A stretch of DNA of 64,000 nucleotides. It comes from Sanderia malayensis (lineage: Eukaryota; Cnidaria; Scyphozoa; Semaeostomeae; Pelagiidae). The stretch spans positions 1,550,001 through 1,614,000 of the forward strand of contig RQOL01000699.1 of NCBI GenBank assembly GCA_013076295.1, written 5' to 3'. This document shows positions 9,648 through 22,485 of the stretch, in pieces. Each line of letters opens with the position of its first letter. Within the stretch, counting starts at the first letter, position 1. The translations under genes were made by a program, and so were the position numbers. The notes under the pieces were generated by a model, which was not told the origin of the DNA, made no database searches, and saw only the letters and a program-made list of their open reading frames with translations.

Positions 9648-12444
9648 ATGGGTCTTGCAAATAACACAGATTTATCGATATCCTCACAGATTTGTCATGT
9701 CAGGAAAACAGGTATTTGTCGAAAACGAAGCTCGTCTGGTTCAAATTATCTCCAAGGAATTGGTCGCGCTATTCATAACCCGGTAAGTGAGACAAATGGA
9801 TTATTGGCTTCGAGCCAAACAAAAAAATGTAGTTTAATTTGCAATTCGTCTTCTCACAATTATAGCCCGCAGATATTCACATCAACTTTGATATTTTTAT
9901 TTCTACATCTATTTATTCACTGCGTCCCTCTAACAGGGAAAGTTTTAACTACAAATCTGCTTGTCTTGAAAGCGAAATCTGATCATATTTTTCAACAATA
10001 TTGTAAACTCGATAAAGTCAGTCTCGTAAGAATAAATTACGTAAATAAACCAAAGAATTAAAGCCCAAAAGTCTAAATTTCTATTGCAGGGAGTTTAATA
10101 AGGCTCAAACTAAAAAGAAAAGGACGAAAGGACTTAAATTTTGCTACGCCTTCTTTGTTTTCTTAATTATCTTCGAGTCCGCTACTGTTTTCCATATATT
10201 GATTGGCATTTCCATTCAGGGTTTTTGTTCTTTGACAATGGCAACGCGGAACTTGATTTGCATAAACCTAACTCTGAAAGGTGGAAATCCGAGAAATAAC
10301 TTTGCATTTTGGGAACTTGACACCATTGTTTCTTTTTGTTTGAACAAGGATCTATTTTATCAATGAAAATTGCCACCACCTGGCAGTCAATTTTACAGTC
10401 CACTGATTTCAATAATGTATCACCCCTGCATATGGCTGTTATGCCTATACAATTTAATTCAGGAATCAGCATAGTCTAGGGGGGTTGTTGCTTGAGCAGG
10501 CATTGGCTCTGAAAGCCTTCCTCCCAGATGGCTACAAGTGTATAGCTTTATTTAGTCTTGGAAAAATTTGGAATTGACTTAATGGACATTACCCCTATTT
10601 TTCAGGTGAAAGGAAAATTGCTGGAAGGATTGCTGGTGAAGTCTGTAAGAATTTTGGTTTTTTACTCTTGTGCACATTTGCTTTTTCATGTTACTTCAAC
10701 ATATGCAAGAAACATAAATACCTCTAAACACCTCTATGTACTTCTACGTGTTAAAGCAAGAGGTATTTATGTTCTGATTATTTTATATTTATTTATATTA
10801 TTTTATCGAAGGGGAAAACATGCCTTCCAGAGGAAGATATCAGGAGGATACAGAAATTGGTTGACGACAAAATAGTCTACAGACAAAAACACAGTCACTC
10901 ACTGCCAACACAAAATGTTGATGATAAGGAAAGAGGTAAACATGCTTGCATCTCTCCGCACGCTTCAATATATCTAATCTTGCCAATATAATAACAGATG
11001 TATAGACGGTTTGACTTGCAGACCATGTAACTCTCAAAGTGCTTTTACTTTCTAGCTAAGAAGCAGGCTATTTTGGAGTACCTTACCTCCGGGTTTGAAA
11101 GAGTAAGAATCAAAAGTGAAACTGAAGCATTCGGAAGCATAAAATGTCAACAGCCTCCAGGTACAAACCTACTATTGCAGTATTGTACAGTTGTACAGTT
11201 ATTTGGTATAAAATTCTATTTCCCAGAGTTCTCTTCTGTCCTTGCAGTATTCACATGTCTCTCTCTTAACGATTATGGTCTTGTGATTTCATCTTTCCCT
11301 TGTAGTTGATTATGAAGTGACAATTGAACCAACACCAATGGCTGATGTGAGCCAATGTGGCATGGATCAAAATGTTGTTGTGAACACGAATGCAATCACT
11401 CCGTTATCAGAGCTTGAACGAATGAAATTACGTCTTCCTGCAGTACAATCGGAAATACCACCTTCACCTGCTATGTCACTTGGTCCAATGTCTCCTGCCA
11501 ACTCTGATTCTTCGTCATCAAGCAGAGAGTCAGAGGAAGAGAGTGGAGGCAGCAGAAAACCCTTGACACTTTACAATGGTATGGATCAAATCCTCTGTCA
11601 TTCCTGCTTAAATTCTCTCATGCCTTTCTTTTGCAGATCAGCTGTACTTTTGATTCCAATTAATGTACATATTTTTTTGTAAGAAACCACTTTATAAGAA
11701 ACTTACTAGTAAATTTGTGCTAAATTACAATAGATTCCTTTGTTCTATTGTTTTCCTTAACAATAGAAAACAATAGAAAATTTAAGAAACTCTTAATAGT
11801 AGGGCTTGAGCTAAGTTTCTTATAAAATAAAAAACGTGTAATGCACACTTTTTATAAGAATAATGTTTATAAGGATACTGAAGCTCAAAATTGCCATAAA
11901 ATAATGGAAATTTAAGAACAATATTGGAAAACCTTTAGTCTTCGGAAAGAATTCTATAAATTTGTATATTTTTATAAAAAAGTGTTCACAGTTGTGGCAC
12001 CACAGGGACTGGGACTGAGATTGGTGAAGAGTGTGGTACCTAAAAACTCCACCCCCGCCCCCCACATTTCAGCCCTGGCACCACAATTGTAAAATATTGT
12101 TGATAAATTCTAGACGTACTGGTTATTTATTTGACTTGGTTCTCTTGTAAGGAACTGGACAGATCTTGCTTTGGCAGTTCCTCATTCAGTGCTTGGCGAT
12201 GGGAGAGCACGGAATAACATGGACCAATAGGAACGCGTACGAATTCAAGTTCACGCAACCGGACGCTATTGCCCGGTCTTGGGGACGCCGGAAGAACAAG
12301 ACGACGATGACGTATGAAAAGATGAGTCGTAGTCTGCGCACTTATTACAAAAGGATGATCATGACGAAAGTACACGATCGCCGTCACACTTTTAAGTTCC
12401 TTCCCAAGGTCCATGACATCTGCAGACAAGCCATGCAGATGTGA
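9648..12444 (+). CDS. ETS-domain transcription factor
   Basis: ETS proteins bind GGAA-core sites through a winged helix-turn-helix. Exons: 9648-9782, 10606-10644, 10812-10935, 11056-11160, 11306-11578, 12152-12444 (about 322 aa). The last exon encodes the ETS domain at the extreme C-terminus: GQILLWQFLIQCL, WTNRNAYEFKF, ARSWGRRKNK and the recognition helix MTYEKMSRSLRTYYKR followed by IMTKVHDRRHTFKF. The acidic/serine-rich exon 5 includes SPAMSLGPMSPANSDSSSSS, a plausible activation or phosphorylation region. Exons 3-6 are well supported. Exons 1 and 2 are less certain, and exon 1 has a competing open frame from an ATG at 9697. No SAM/pointed domain is visible. The recognition helix reads SLRTYY where ETS1 has ALRYYY, so the subfamily is left open. 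Confidence 0.85.
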
Positions 12445-13854
12445 GCCGCGTCGCTGAACCCGTTGTGTGTTACTGACATCAGTAATTTAACAAAACACCG
12501 CCAAGTTGTAAAGTTATCGAGATTTCCAAGTTTTATTCAATTTCATGAGAAGAAAGCGTCTGTCGGATAATACCCCCTGGGTGTGCATGATTTTATAGGG
12601 GTTGTTACTGGTTGTTGCGGAACTTTCAGGGGTTGATATATGCAACACGACAATGTTTGACAATACCCCCTAAAATATACCATTTCATGTGGCTTATCAA
12701 TGATCCAGGAAATTTGACAGGGGGTTTCTTCTCATGAAGTTGCTAATTTTTCAGATCTCGATGACGCGAAGTAGCTTGAATTCAAGCATTATTTTCTTTT
12801 TTCCATTTTGTATTCCAGTCTCATATAAGCTGTCTTTTTCCGAAGGCACATTTGTTTATCAAAAAGCTGTATTTTTCGCAAGGCTGGTTTTATTATATCT
12901 CTTAATATTTGCCATTTTTTGTATATATAGCGTGATTTAAGTAAAATAGTATTTTTAGCATGCATATAGGAGTTTTCAGGATGTATGTAACGATTTTAAT
13001 TTGATTTGCGTCGTATATTTTTCTTTGAGGAGCTGGACTTTTCGCTGTACTGTGTTTGTAGCCTAGTTATTTTTTTCAATATTAAAATCAATAGTAGTTT
13101 AAACATTTTCAATCTTGAATCATTTTCTGTCCGCTTTGTTTGGTCTTGATTTCAAGTTAGCTTTTTACAAATAATAATCATTTGTTTTTGTATCATATAA
13201 TCTAGTTGGAATTTGTAGGTCGTAAACAAAGCTGGTGTATTTCTAGTAAAATTTGTAGCATGATTAATCAAATATCCTAGTAACTTGTTTTGTAGTAAAG
13301 TGATTTGTATTTGCAGTTAACGGATAATAGTTTTGTAAAATATTGTGGTAAGTAATTGCTATAAACATGTCTTCTTTTTATACACTCTTCTCAATCAGAT
13401 CAGTCCAATGTAAAAACAAGCAAATCTTTGCACGTCTTAATTATCGATATACTTCTTCGTCAACTACATAATAAATTATTTACAGCAAAACATAAAACAA
13501 GGATATTATGGAGTTACCTCTAGTATGTTTTAAATAAGGTGTACTTATAACTGATTTTGTCTTTGAACCATCTCTGAGACAGCAATGGAGTGATTCGATT
13601 GGCGGATCCTGCTTTTGCGATCTGTGGCTGTTTATAATATCCCTATCGCGTTTCTTTCATTTAACGCAGATTAAAATGTTGTTGTTGTTGGCTGTGGCGC
13701 CTTGAAGTTTTGAACTCATCGCGACTATCCGTATTATTATCTTCTCGACCCAAGCCCTCAATCTCGTCCTTTTATTTACATAATAAAAAAGTCCTTTACA
13801 CGGTATCCAGTGCGGTTCGTAAATCGCATATGACCGGGAGGCGGTCTTGTATTA
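12445..13854. other. Convergent 3' flanks of ETS gene and RSF1
   Basis: About 1.4 kb of A+T-rich sequence with no exon-like open frame. An AATAAA-like signal on the plus strand near 13469 could serve the ETS transcript. Confidence 0.45.
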
Positions 13855-16800
13855 CTACCGGTTAACCTTCTTCGGTCTTTTACGTTGCTTTTCGTTCGTT
13901 GCTGAACCGATAACCATGCTTTGAAATGCGGCGTAACTGCCAGTCGTGCTTGGCATATGTGGAGCGACTTTCTCGTCCGCCGGCCAAGACGACACGCTGG
14001 AGCGTTTCCCGGACTTCGAAGCTGGGGACCCGATGACCGACATTCCGTAATCTTTCGGGTAATCCTGCCTCGCGAGGTTCATATCAGGATGAGCGATGTA
14101 TGGATAAGAATGGGGTATGTTTTGTTGTTTGTTAGTTCTCGGGGAAAACCCCGGCAAGTGTTCGGGAAATCCCATTGTGTTCTGGGAATACCCAATGTTG
14201 TCCTCTTGCGGCCTCCATATGGACGATGATGGTGACGACCCTGGATAGGCTGGAGGGGATGCCTTCACCATAGACTGCATTTGAGGGTAATAATTCTGTC
14301 TCACTGCTCCTCCGTAGAAGCCATGAGGATGCGGCTGCTGGGGTGAATGGACTTGGAATGGATTGTACATCGGAGAGTAAGCTGCTGGCATTTGTGGTTG
14401 ATGTTGTGGAGAATAATATCCGTATGGTTGTTTGTAATCGCCAACCATAACCGGTTTAGGCCGGTACATATCAGTCATGGGGCCCTGCTGAGGCGATATG
14501 GGCAGCAGATCTGGCCTGCGGGGCATCGCACTGCTACCATTGTTGCCTGGATGATGTTGCTCGTGCTGATAGAATTGCGAAGGGGCTTGGTTTTTGTTCA
14601 TTGTTCGATCGACATTTTGAAACTGCGGTGAAGTCTGCTTCAAACTATTCAGTGAAGGCATAAAACTCTCTCTTCCCATCTTTTCCAGTTCGGCATTTTC
14701 AAACTCACCAAACAATGGTGACGGAGTTTCTTTTCTGTTACCAACTGCGATTTCTTCACCATCATCCATCAAAGACATTTCTTCATTCGCAACATCCTCT
14801 TTCAATCGACTTCCACTCATTTCACCTGCTTTTTCATCAACTTTCCTCTGAACAATGTTTCCATTTCCATCTCTTCGATTCAGTTTATCAACCTCCTTAT
14901 CAGTATCAGATATCTGCTTTTTATCCACAACATTTACTTTTAACTCAATATTATCTTGCACTCCACCTGCAACCTCGTCTCCGTGTTTACCATTGTCCAA
15001 TTCATCCTCTTTTGTTGATTTATCAAGATCTTTCTTAAACAAATAACCGTTACTTTTTCTTTCCCTCAATTGTCTTACATCATCTTCCTCCTCACTTTTT
15101 CCACATGCTTTATCATCCGAAGTCGCTTCTCCTTTGACAAATCCACACGCATCACTTCTTTCATTCCTTTCATCCAATTCCATTTTTTCATCGATTTTTC
15201 CGATATTACTTCCAATTTCTGCAACGGAATTTCTTGGTAGATTTTTCGAAGTTGTCTTCTCATCTTCCGTCAAACTCTTGATAATATTCCTCATATCCTT
15301 TCCACTTCCCTTCTTGCCAAATTCATCATCATCATCATCATCATCTTCATCGCTTTCATCATCTTCCTGTAATCTTCTTTTCTTCTTCTTCCTCCTACAC
15401 ATATCCGAATCATCAGAATCTTCACTCATCTTCACGACCTTCTCATCATCCGTTTCTTCTTCGCCTTCATCTTCACCTTCCGATGATTCTTCTTCAACAG
15501 CATCGCTTTCATCGTCAACAACATTCTTCTTAAAATCCTCGTGCAATTCTTCATTCTCGAATTCATCATCAGTCTCTTCTTCTTCCAGATCATCTTCTTC
15601 ATCATCATCGACAATATATCTTCTTCTAACCTTGTACTGCTCTTCATACTCTTCGTCATTTTCACTTACCTCGTACTCTTCATCATCAAAATCATCTTCC
15701 TCGCCAATCTTCTTTTTCTTTCCCTCCTCCTTCACAACATCTTCATTCGCATCTTCATCTTCCGAATCTGTCCCATAATCCACGTACTTCCATTGCGAAG
15801 ACGCTGTTCTCCTTGACGATCGCCTCACAAATCCACCATCATCACTATCACTACTGCCTCCTTCTTGTCCGTGATTACCACCAGTCATCCTCGTTTTCAG
15901 TCTTCTGCTTCTTCGACAGCCTCGTTCTAGAAAATCGTCAACCCTACTAGTCAGTGATCGTCGTGATTCGTTTTGATTTGCTGATTCATAGTCGCTCTCA
16001 TCGGAGTCTGAGAATGTGTCGTCAAGGTTATTCAAACCACGCTTACTGTGTCGGCTGCAAACAGAGCGAAAGCGTGTGACAATTTGCGAACTGTAAAAGC
16101 TCTGTCAAACCTTCCTCTCTAATAAGCCACCTCTCTAATAAGCCACCTCTCTAATAAGCTACCTCTTTAATAAGCCACCTCTCTAATAAGCCACCTCTCT
16201 AATAAGCAACATCTCTAACAAGCCACCTCTCTAATAAGCTTCCCTCTCTAATAAGCCACCTCTCTAACACGTCAACTCTCTAGTGAGCCACCTCTCTAGT
16301 AAACCACCTCTCTAATAAGCCACCTCTCTAACACGTCAACTCTCTAATAAGCCACCTCTCTAATAAGCCACCTCTCTAATAAGCCACCTCTCTAATAAGC
16401 TTCCCTCTCTAATAAGCCACCTCTCTAACACGTCAACTCTCTAATAAGCCACCTCTCTAATAAGCCACCTCTCTAATAAGCCAAAGCAAATTATACAGTA
16501 ATTAATTAGATGAATATTTCTCAACTGACCTTGTTGAGCTGTAAAAGCTTGCTGCGTTGTTAGCCTGTGCGTTTCTCTTTCGTTCGAGTGTTGTTGCATC
16601 TGTGATCATTTGATCGAAGTCTGAGAAATTGTAATCGATTGACTTCCTCTGTCTGCCTGAACGGCGCGAGTGAGAATCATCGGCTACGTGTCCCTTCTGA
16701 AAAACAAACTCTCATGTAATGTTGTGCATACCAGAAAAAGAGGACCCAGGACCATACGCGAGGACCCAAGACCCAGGACTCGGGACCCAAGAAAAATGAA

Positions 16801-19800
16801 TATGTTTTCATAAGGTATTTTTATTTTTTCATTCAGACATCAATACTTGGCATCCTGGGTCCTCCAATAGTGTCATGGGTCCTCGAATAGTGTCCTGGGT
16901 CCTCAAATAGTGTACTGGGTCCACTTTTTCCGATATGCCCTCGATTTGTACACAATCAAGAAGGCACCACAGTGCTGAGATCCAAATATAACGAGTCTTT
17001 AGTGTCTAATCATGTTGTTTAAATGCTTAAATATTTAATTGATGAATAGTAGATTACAATAATTTGAATAGCAGATTTGAATATGATAAGTATTGACTTA
17101 CGTCGACAATATTTGACACCTTGATGTCATCAAAAATGGCCCTGTAAATAAAAATGGACAATAAACAAATAAATAAATAAATAAAAAAACAAATAAGTAA
17201 ACAAGTATCGTATATATAAATAAATAAATAATGAATATATAAACGACCAAAACAGTGAATAACAAATCAAGTATATGAACCTTTTTGATGCTCGTTCGAT
17301 AGCTTTGATTTTATTTAACAATTCCTTTTGTTTTTCCTCCAGCAAATCAATTAATTCGACCTAAATAAAAAATGTGCATAAGAATGTGCATGATGAAACC
17401 ATAAGAACATCAGGGGCTTGAAAACATAGCTGGGGTAGATTCTTGCGATAGATTACCTGCTGGCAGTAGGGGCAGTTCCAATCTCCCTCAGGGATTGTCA
17501 TCAATGGTGGACGTAAGCAGAGAGTGTGATAGGCCGCATCACAAATATCACATAGAAGAACCTATTGTATAATGAGAGCTATGATTATTAACTATATGGC
17601 ATAACTACAATTCTAATAGTAATAGGAACCTATTGGATAATGATAGCTATGATTATTAATTATGCGGCATAATTATAATTCTAATAGTAATTAATGATAA
17701 TCACTGCATTAAAATATGCGTCTGTGTAAAGGGTAGAGTAGAGTTTTGCTTTGGTGTATTACAATACAATCATAGAATATTCCAGAGCTCGGCTTAAAGA
17801 GACGTTGATGGGTTATGCATTAAACACATGTATATATAATATAGTGTGCTGCTGCTGCACAAAAAAATAGAAAAGACAATATAACCTATTGTAAATAGCA
17901 TAAAAAAAATTTTGTAGGTTTTACTGTAGTGAAGCAGGGACAAAGCAACACGCGGCATTTTTCAAGGAGTAAAAAAGAGGGAGAAATGGAGAATTGCTTC
18001 AAAAACTGACTCACCAAATCAGGTCGTTTGTTTGAATAGCAATAAGCACATGGATTATCATCTTCTTCATCAGATTCTGACTCACAAACTTCTAGAATAG
18101 ATCAAGAAAAATCAGTCAACCAAAAAACAAACAACGTTAAATATTTAATCGCTTCTTCCCAAGTCTAGGGCAGATAATGTCAATTACTTTATCCATAGGA
18201 AACACAGATTAACGGCATATCATGGAAGATAAATTTTTATGACATATCATGGAAGATAAAGATTATGACACATGGAAGATAAAGATTATGACATATCGTG
18301 AAAGGTATAGATCATAACATATCATGAAAGATAAATATGACATTGTGGAAGACAAAAACAATGATAACCACCAATCTGAGATTTGGTTTCAGGATTCACT
18401 GACCTTGTTTCTTCTTTCTCTGCTGCGTTTTCCCTTTTCCTCTGCCTTTTTTTGTTTCTAGTTGTTTTTCCTTGGCAGCAGCCTTTGCTTTAGCTTTTCT
18501 CTCTTTCCTTTTAGCAAACGCGACATCCTTAGGGTTGACCTCAGCTCTCCTTTTCAGCTTGTCTACAAGCTTATCCAACTCTTCAGTGTTGCTGAAAATT
18601 AATTCAATAAGAAATCAACGTTACAGTCATCAAGGCTGAATAAATTCCAAAATAATCCTCTGTTTCAAGCCTCTATTCTCCAAACCAAAAACGTGTATCT
18701 CTATACAAACAATATAATTGTATCTATCTAGCTACCAAATAATGCAAGCTTCGTCAAATTAATGGTAATTGCATATAATTGTCGCATGGATGGCTGAACT
18801 ATAAATGTACCTCACATTCATAGCTCAGCCATATCTCCAACGGCTGAACTCTAAACATGTACATCGATTTGAAAGACAAATGGTCTATATCTCAAATGAT
18901 CAGCAGTATTCATAGGATACCTTGCAATTAATTTCCACGTATTTCCATCCGCGTCGTCTTCTTCCACAGAGTAAACTCGAAATCCGGCAACATGGTCCTA
19001 AAAGAAGACATTCCTGCTCAGATACCATAAAAGCTCTATTTACCCCCTGGGGTGATCTAAGAGGGGGGCTGCCCAGAAAAGCAGCTTAACACAAATTAAC
19101 TGCCCATACCTGTTGAAACCATATCATCTTTCCACTGATATCACGACCAAACGGTTGTAAGCGAAGACCGTCAATGTTGTCTGTTTTAATGTACTCATCT
19201 GTAAAGTGAGTTTTGAACCTGGGATTCTCATCAAAATGAACTTCACACAGAGCCTGACAAAAAAGAAGACAGCTCAATTAAATAGAACTGAAGTGCATAA
19301 AACATATCTCTTTTGTTTTAGATTGTTCTACGGAGTACATGGCCTCCTGGTTGGATAATAAAACATTTCCCAGCTGAAGGATTATCATTATATCTTATAT
19401 ATAAGTGCAATACCTACACAATGCCTTACCTTCAAGAGAATCAACCTTTCAGAGCTCCCAAGAACATGATAACCAAACTTTTCAAGGTCCCAAGCCAAGT
19501 CAAGATCATTATGCTTTGAAAACTGCAAAAAAAATATCCAATTATAATATATAAAAACATATTAAAAGGAAACTCCATCATGTGAAAACTTTGGCACCTC
19601 AACTTTGAAAGAAAGTTGATAACACAAAAAAGCCCTGTTAGCCCCCTTCCCTCTAATAAGCCCCCCTTTTGTTTGTGAAATTGTGAAAAATTGCAAAATT
19701 GTGCTTGATTAAACAATAGAAGCTCATAAAAGTAGAGCTTTTATGATAGATTTGGTAAAGACAACACGTTCTTACACGAATCAAATATTTGACCAGCCTG

Positions 19801-20968
19801 TCACTGGAAACTTGTGCCAAAGAGCTGAACTGGGTTTTGCATGATCTGGACAGTCTTCGCAATAGCTTTAGGTGCAGCTTCTCTAAAACACCTTGTTGAG
19901 CTGAAATGCATACAACAAGTTTCATATTAACATCCAATAATTAAACATGGAAAATCTATCATATCAAATTATTATTAAATTAAATTAGGGTTATGAAACA
20001 ACATGCTAGACATCAAATAAAAAGCTTCAAAACTCTTTACCAGAATCTACAACAAAGTCAGTGCAGTCGTCAAGACTGTCTTCAAGTTCCTTGATTGTCA
20101 ACTCTGGCAGGTTCAACAGGCCTCCAAAAAGGGTCAAAAAAGAGAAGACCACAGCAAAATTTGGGTCATTCGAGGCTCTTCTTGTAAACAATGGATAGTC
20201 GTCAGTTTGCTTGTCACTAATATCCTCACTTTGGTCATCACAATCCATCTCTCCTGCAGCGTCACTTTCATTCGTGCTTTTCTCCTCTTTGACAGATGCG
20301 GAATTTGCATTATCTACAAAAATCTTGACTTTCTCTGACTCTCTGTTCAATTCTGTGCTTGTTAAACTGTCTGCAGAACTTTTATTAGCTGAGTCAGTTG
20401 TGTCCATAACCTCTGCCTTATATTTGCATAAATCTTTGCTTTCTTTTCCAATTGGGTCTTTAACTTCATTCTTAATTTGCAAAGTCACCTTAACTTGTTT
20501 ATTTACTTGCGTCTTTATGCAAACTTCCACTGTTTTTCCTGCACTTTTCACACTTCTCAATCCTGTCTTATTACTTGTCTTGTTAGCACATTCTTCATTT
20601 TCTGCTTCTTTATCAGCAGCATTTGCAAGTTTCGTATTTTTCTCAGAAGCTTTATTATCCTCAAAGCTTGAGCTGTCTTTTTTTACATTATTTTTCTCTT
20701 CACTTGATTTTTCCAATAATCCATTTTTGTCAACTATAGTCTTATCATTAGAGGTTGTCTCCGCTTTTGTAAAAGCTTTGTCATCTACCTCTTTGCTTTG
20801 CATTTGATGTTCTGAAACAGAATCCTTACTGTTCTCAGTAACATTATCGTCTTTTTTATTGATAGCTTCGCAAAGCCTAGGCCTGACACTTTCTTTGTCT
20901 TTAACCTGGATAGAGTGGGCGTTTTCATCGCCTGTGCAGAGTGAAACATCCCTATCTGGTTGCTCCAT
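13855..20968 (-). CDS. RSF1: Remodeling and spacing factor 1 homologue
   Basis: RSF1 is the histone-binding partner of the ISWI ATPase SNF2H in the RSF nucleosome-spacing complex. Twelve exons (transcript order): 20041-20968, 19776-19900, 19430-19522, 19110-19253, 18921-18997, 18404-18591, 18015-18091, 17457-17561, 17281-17360, 17102-17141, 16530-16696, 13855-16054; the frame closes at 1407 aa. Family landmarks are [20 protein letters not shown] near residue 268, [24 protein letters not shown], a lysine-rich segment, and a PHD finger around 532-578 (CAYC...[18 protein letters not shown]...WNCPYC) followed by a coiled segment and [17 protein letters not shown]. The last 2.2-kb exon is highly acidic with basic patches, then a Pro/Tyr/Gln-rich tail. 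Unlike vertebrate RSF1, a 267-residue Lys/Glu/Ser-rich extension precedes the PNFAVV block. Introns hold a minisatellite (16100-16490) and a fold-back repeat (16735-16925). Confidence 0.94.
16100..16490. repeat. 16-bp minisatellite in RSF1 intron 11
   Basis: About 24 head-to-tail copies of CACCTCTCTAATAAGC with point variants such as TTCCCTCTCTAATAAGC and CTCTCTAACACGTCAA. The variant AACACGTCAA unit recurs three times at regular positions (about 16265, 16328 and 16430), suggesting a higher-order unit. The core is the reverse complement of GCTTATTAGAGAGG, a phrase found singly in dispersed repeats of this window. Confidence 0.9.
16735..16925. repeat. Fold-back repeat with GGACCCAGGA arms in RSF1 intron 10
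   Basis: The left part holds AAAAAGAGGACCCAGGACC and further GAGGACCCAAGACCC phrases; the right part holds three or four copies of TGGGTCCTCxAATAGTGT on the opposite strand and ends GGGTCCACTTTTTCC. The arms are complementary around an A+T-rich centre. Confidence 0.65.
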
Positions 20969-21534
20969 TTAGGTAAGATATCGAAACAACTTATTAAACA
21001 ACGTAGCTAACAGTAAAATTAATTCTTTTTGCCTTTTCAATCGAAAATATTGAACAAAGGAACAGCCATTTTGCCTCTATTTTTTGTCATGCACACCACA
21101 CAACACCATGCGCCAAACTGTTAACAGTAGCATTCATTTTCAGCACTGAATCTTCTCCAACATTAATAAGCTTCCAGCTGAATATGCATAAGGTAATAGA
21201 TGAATAAGCAAACGAAGTAATAATTAACTACTATTAGAATTTAATAAAAAGTATTTCAATTGGATGAACTTGAAAGAAACATATGCGATACCAACATCAA
21301 ACTGCTTCAGACGCCATAAAGGAACAATAGGCCATCTACATTACACAGGGAGTCAAGAGTTCAGTGCTTATAATGATCAAATTTTCACAATATTTTTCAT
21401 CGTCTTTAACTATTATATTAAAACGAACCAAATTAAAACGAGTTAAACCTTTTCAACATAACAATTATTTATTACAATAAGCAATCAACCTAAACTATAT
21501 AAACACAATAGCAATTAGCAATATAAATAGTCTT
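20969..21534. promoter_or_regulatory. RSF1 upstream region and 3' flank of EF-hand gene
   Basis: This 566-bp interval holds the presumed RSF1 promoter. Its left-hand part reads TGCACACCACACAACACCA on the plus strand near 21091. The stretch 21370-21510 resembles 25440-25590, showing that the segment duplicated with the desulfhydrase genes began here. Confidence 0.4.
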
Positions 21535-22485
21535 CTACAACTCATCTCTATTAAGATGGGGTTCAGTCGTTTCTCCTAAATCGATTTGGGGTTTAAAAAA
21601 TTCTTCAAAATTCAGTATATCGTCTTTATTTTCATCGTTTTTAAAGTTCTCTCTGATCCAAAAATCAACCTCCACATCTTGGTCTGAAAAAATGATCTTA
21701 CCAAATACCCTCATCTCTTCTCGATTAACAAATCCATCCTTATTTGTATCCATGTAATCAAACATCAACTTGCCTTGCTTCCTTGCTACCTGAACACGTA
21801 GAGAATTGTATACAACAGTGTAATAAATTTTATAGGAGCATAGTATAGTATAGTACAATATACTTTATACCATATATTTATTTAATTCCAAAGCGCAGAA
21901 TAAGAAGGGGGTATTAAGAACATGTCAAAATTGGGCGATACAAGAGGGGACACGAATTGAGGGGCATTGAGGGTCTGTAATTTCCCGCTGTGCCCCTCCC
22001 CCTCCCCGATTGCAACTTCCCTGGATACGAAATTGTACAATGTGGTTCAGTAGCAGTGTAAAATGGTATACAGTCAACTCTGTCTAATTTGAACACCCTG
22101 GGGAAGCGTGAAAATGTTCGAATTATAAAAGGTTCGAATTATAGAGGTTTGTTTTATAAGAGTTGGTTCATTAGTGATCCTTGAAGGGACAGAAAATTTA
22201 GTTCTAATTGGATAGAGATTGGATGCAGATTTGACTGTAATATAGTCTAGTAAAAGCATGTGTTGTAAAAGTATAGAATAGTGTTGTGTATCATGGCTTC
22301 AGATCAACATAACATACACTATGAGAAGTACTTACTCCCATGTTATACTCTTCTTTTGGTAACTTAAGCAACTCCTCATCTTGATGGTTTCTGATTTTAT
22401 CGAGCTGTTCTTTGAGTTTCTCAAAAGCCAACGCATAATGCAATGCGAGCAAGAATGATATCACAATACACACAGACCTGAACAT
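21535..22485 (-). CDS. Small ER-luminal EF-hand protein with RDEL retention signal
   Basis: Two exons (22336-22485 and 21535-21789, phase 0 junction) encode 134 aa. Residues 1 to about 20 (MFRSVCIVISFLLALHYALA) form a signal peptide. Residues 64-75 (DTNKDGFVNREE) are a canonical EF-hand loop with D, N, D, G and E at the calcium positions. Residues 102-113 (DENKDDILNFEE) are a second loop with D in place of the usual G. The protein ends HLNRDEL, a KDEL-type ER retention signal. Together these show a soluble Ca2+-binding protein of the early secretory pathway. It resembles the CREC (calumenin/reticulocalbin) and MCFD2 families in plan but is far shorter than CREC proteins, and MCFD2 has no RDEL. 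The partner is unknown. The intron carries a MITE at 22071-22237. Confidence 0.85.
22071..22237. mobile_element. TA-flanked MITE, copy 1 of a CAGTCAACTCTGTCTAATT family
   Basis: 167 bp between TA dinucleotides. The left end reads CAGTCAACTCTGTCTAATTT; the right end reads ATGCAGATTTGACTG. The interior GGGAAGCGTGAAAATGTTCG is shared with the element at 33051-33219. Confidence 0.75.

Noticed and set aside
15134..15778. 214-codon serine-rich open frame on the plus strand
   Set aside because: It is the antisense of the Asp/Glu-rich RSF1 exon; GAA/GAT codons read backwards give TTC/ATC/TCA strings.
20211..20807. 198-codon open frame on the plus strand
   Set aside because: Antisense shadow of RSF1 exon 1, with no domain of its own.
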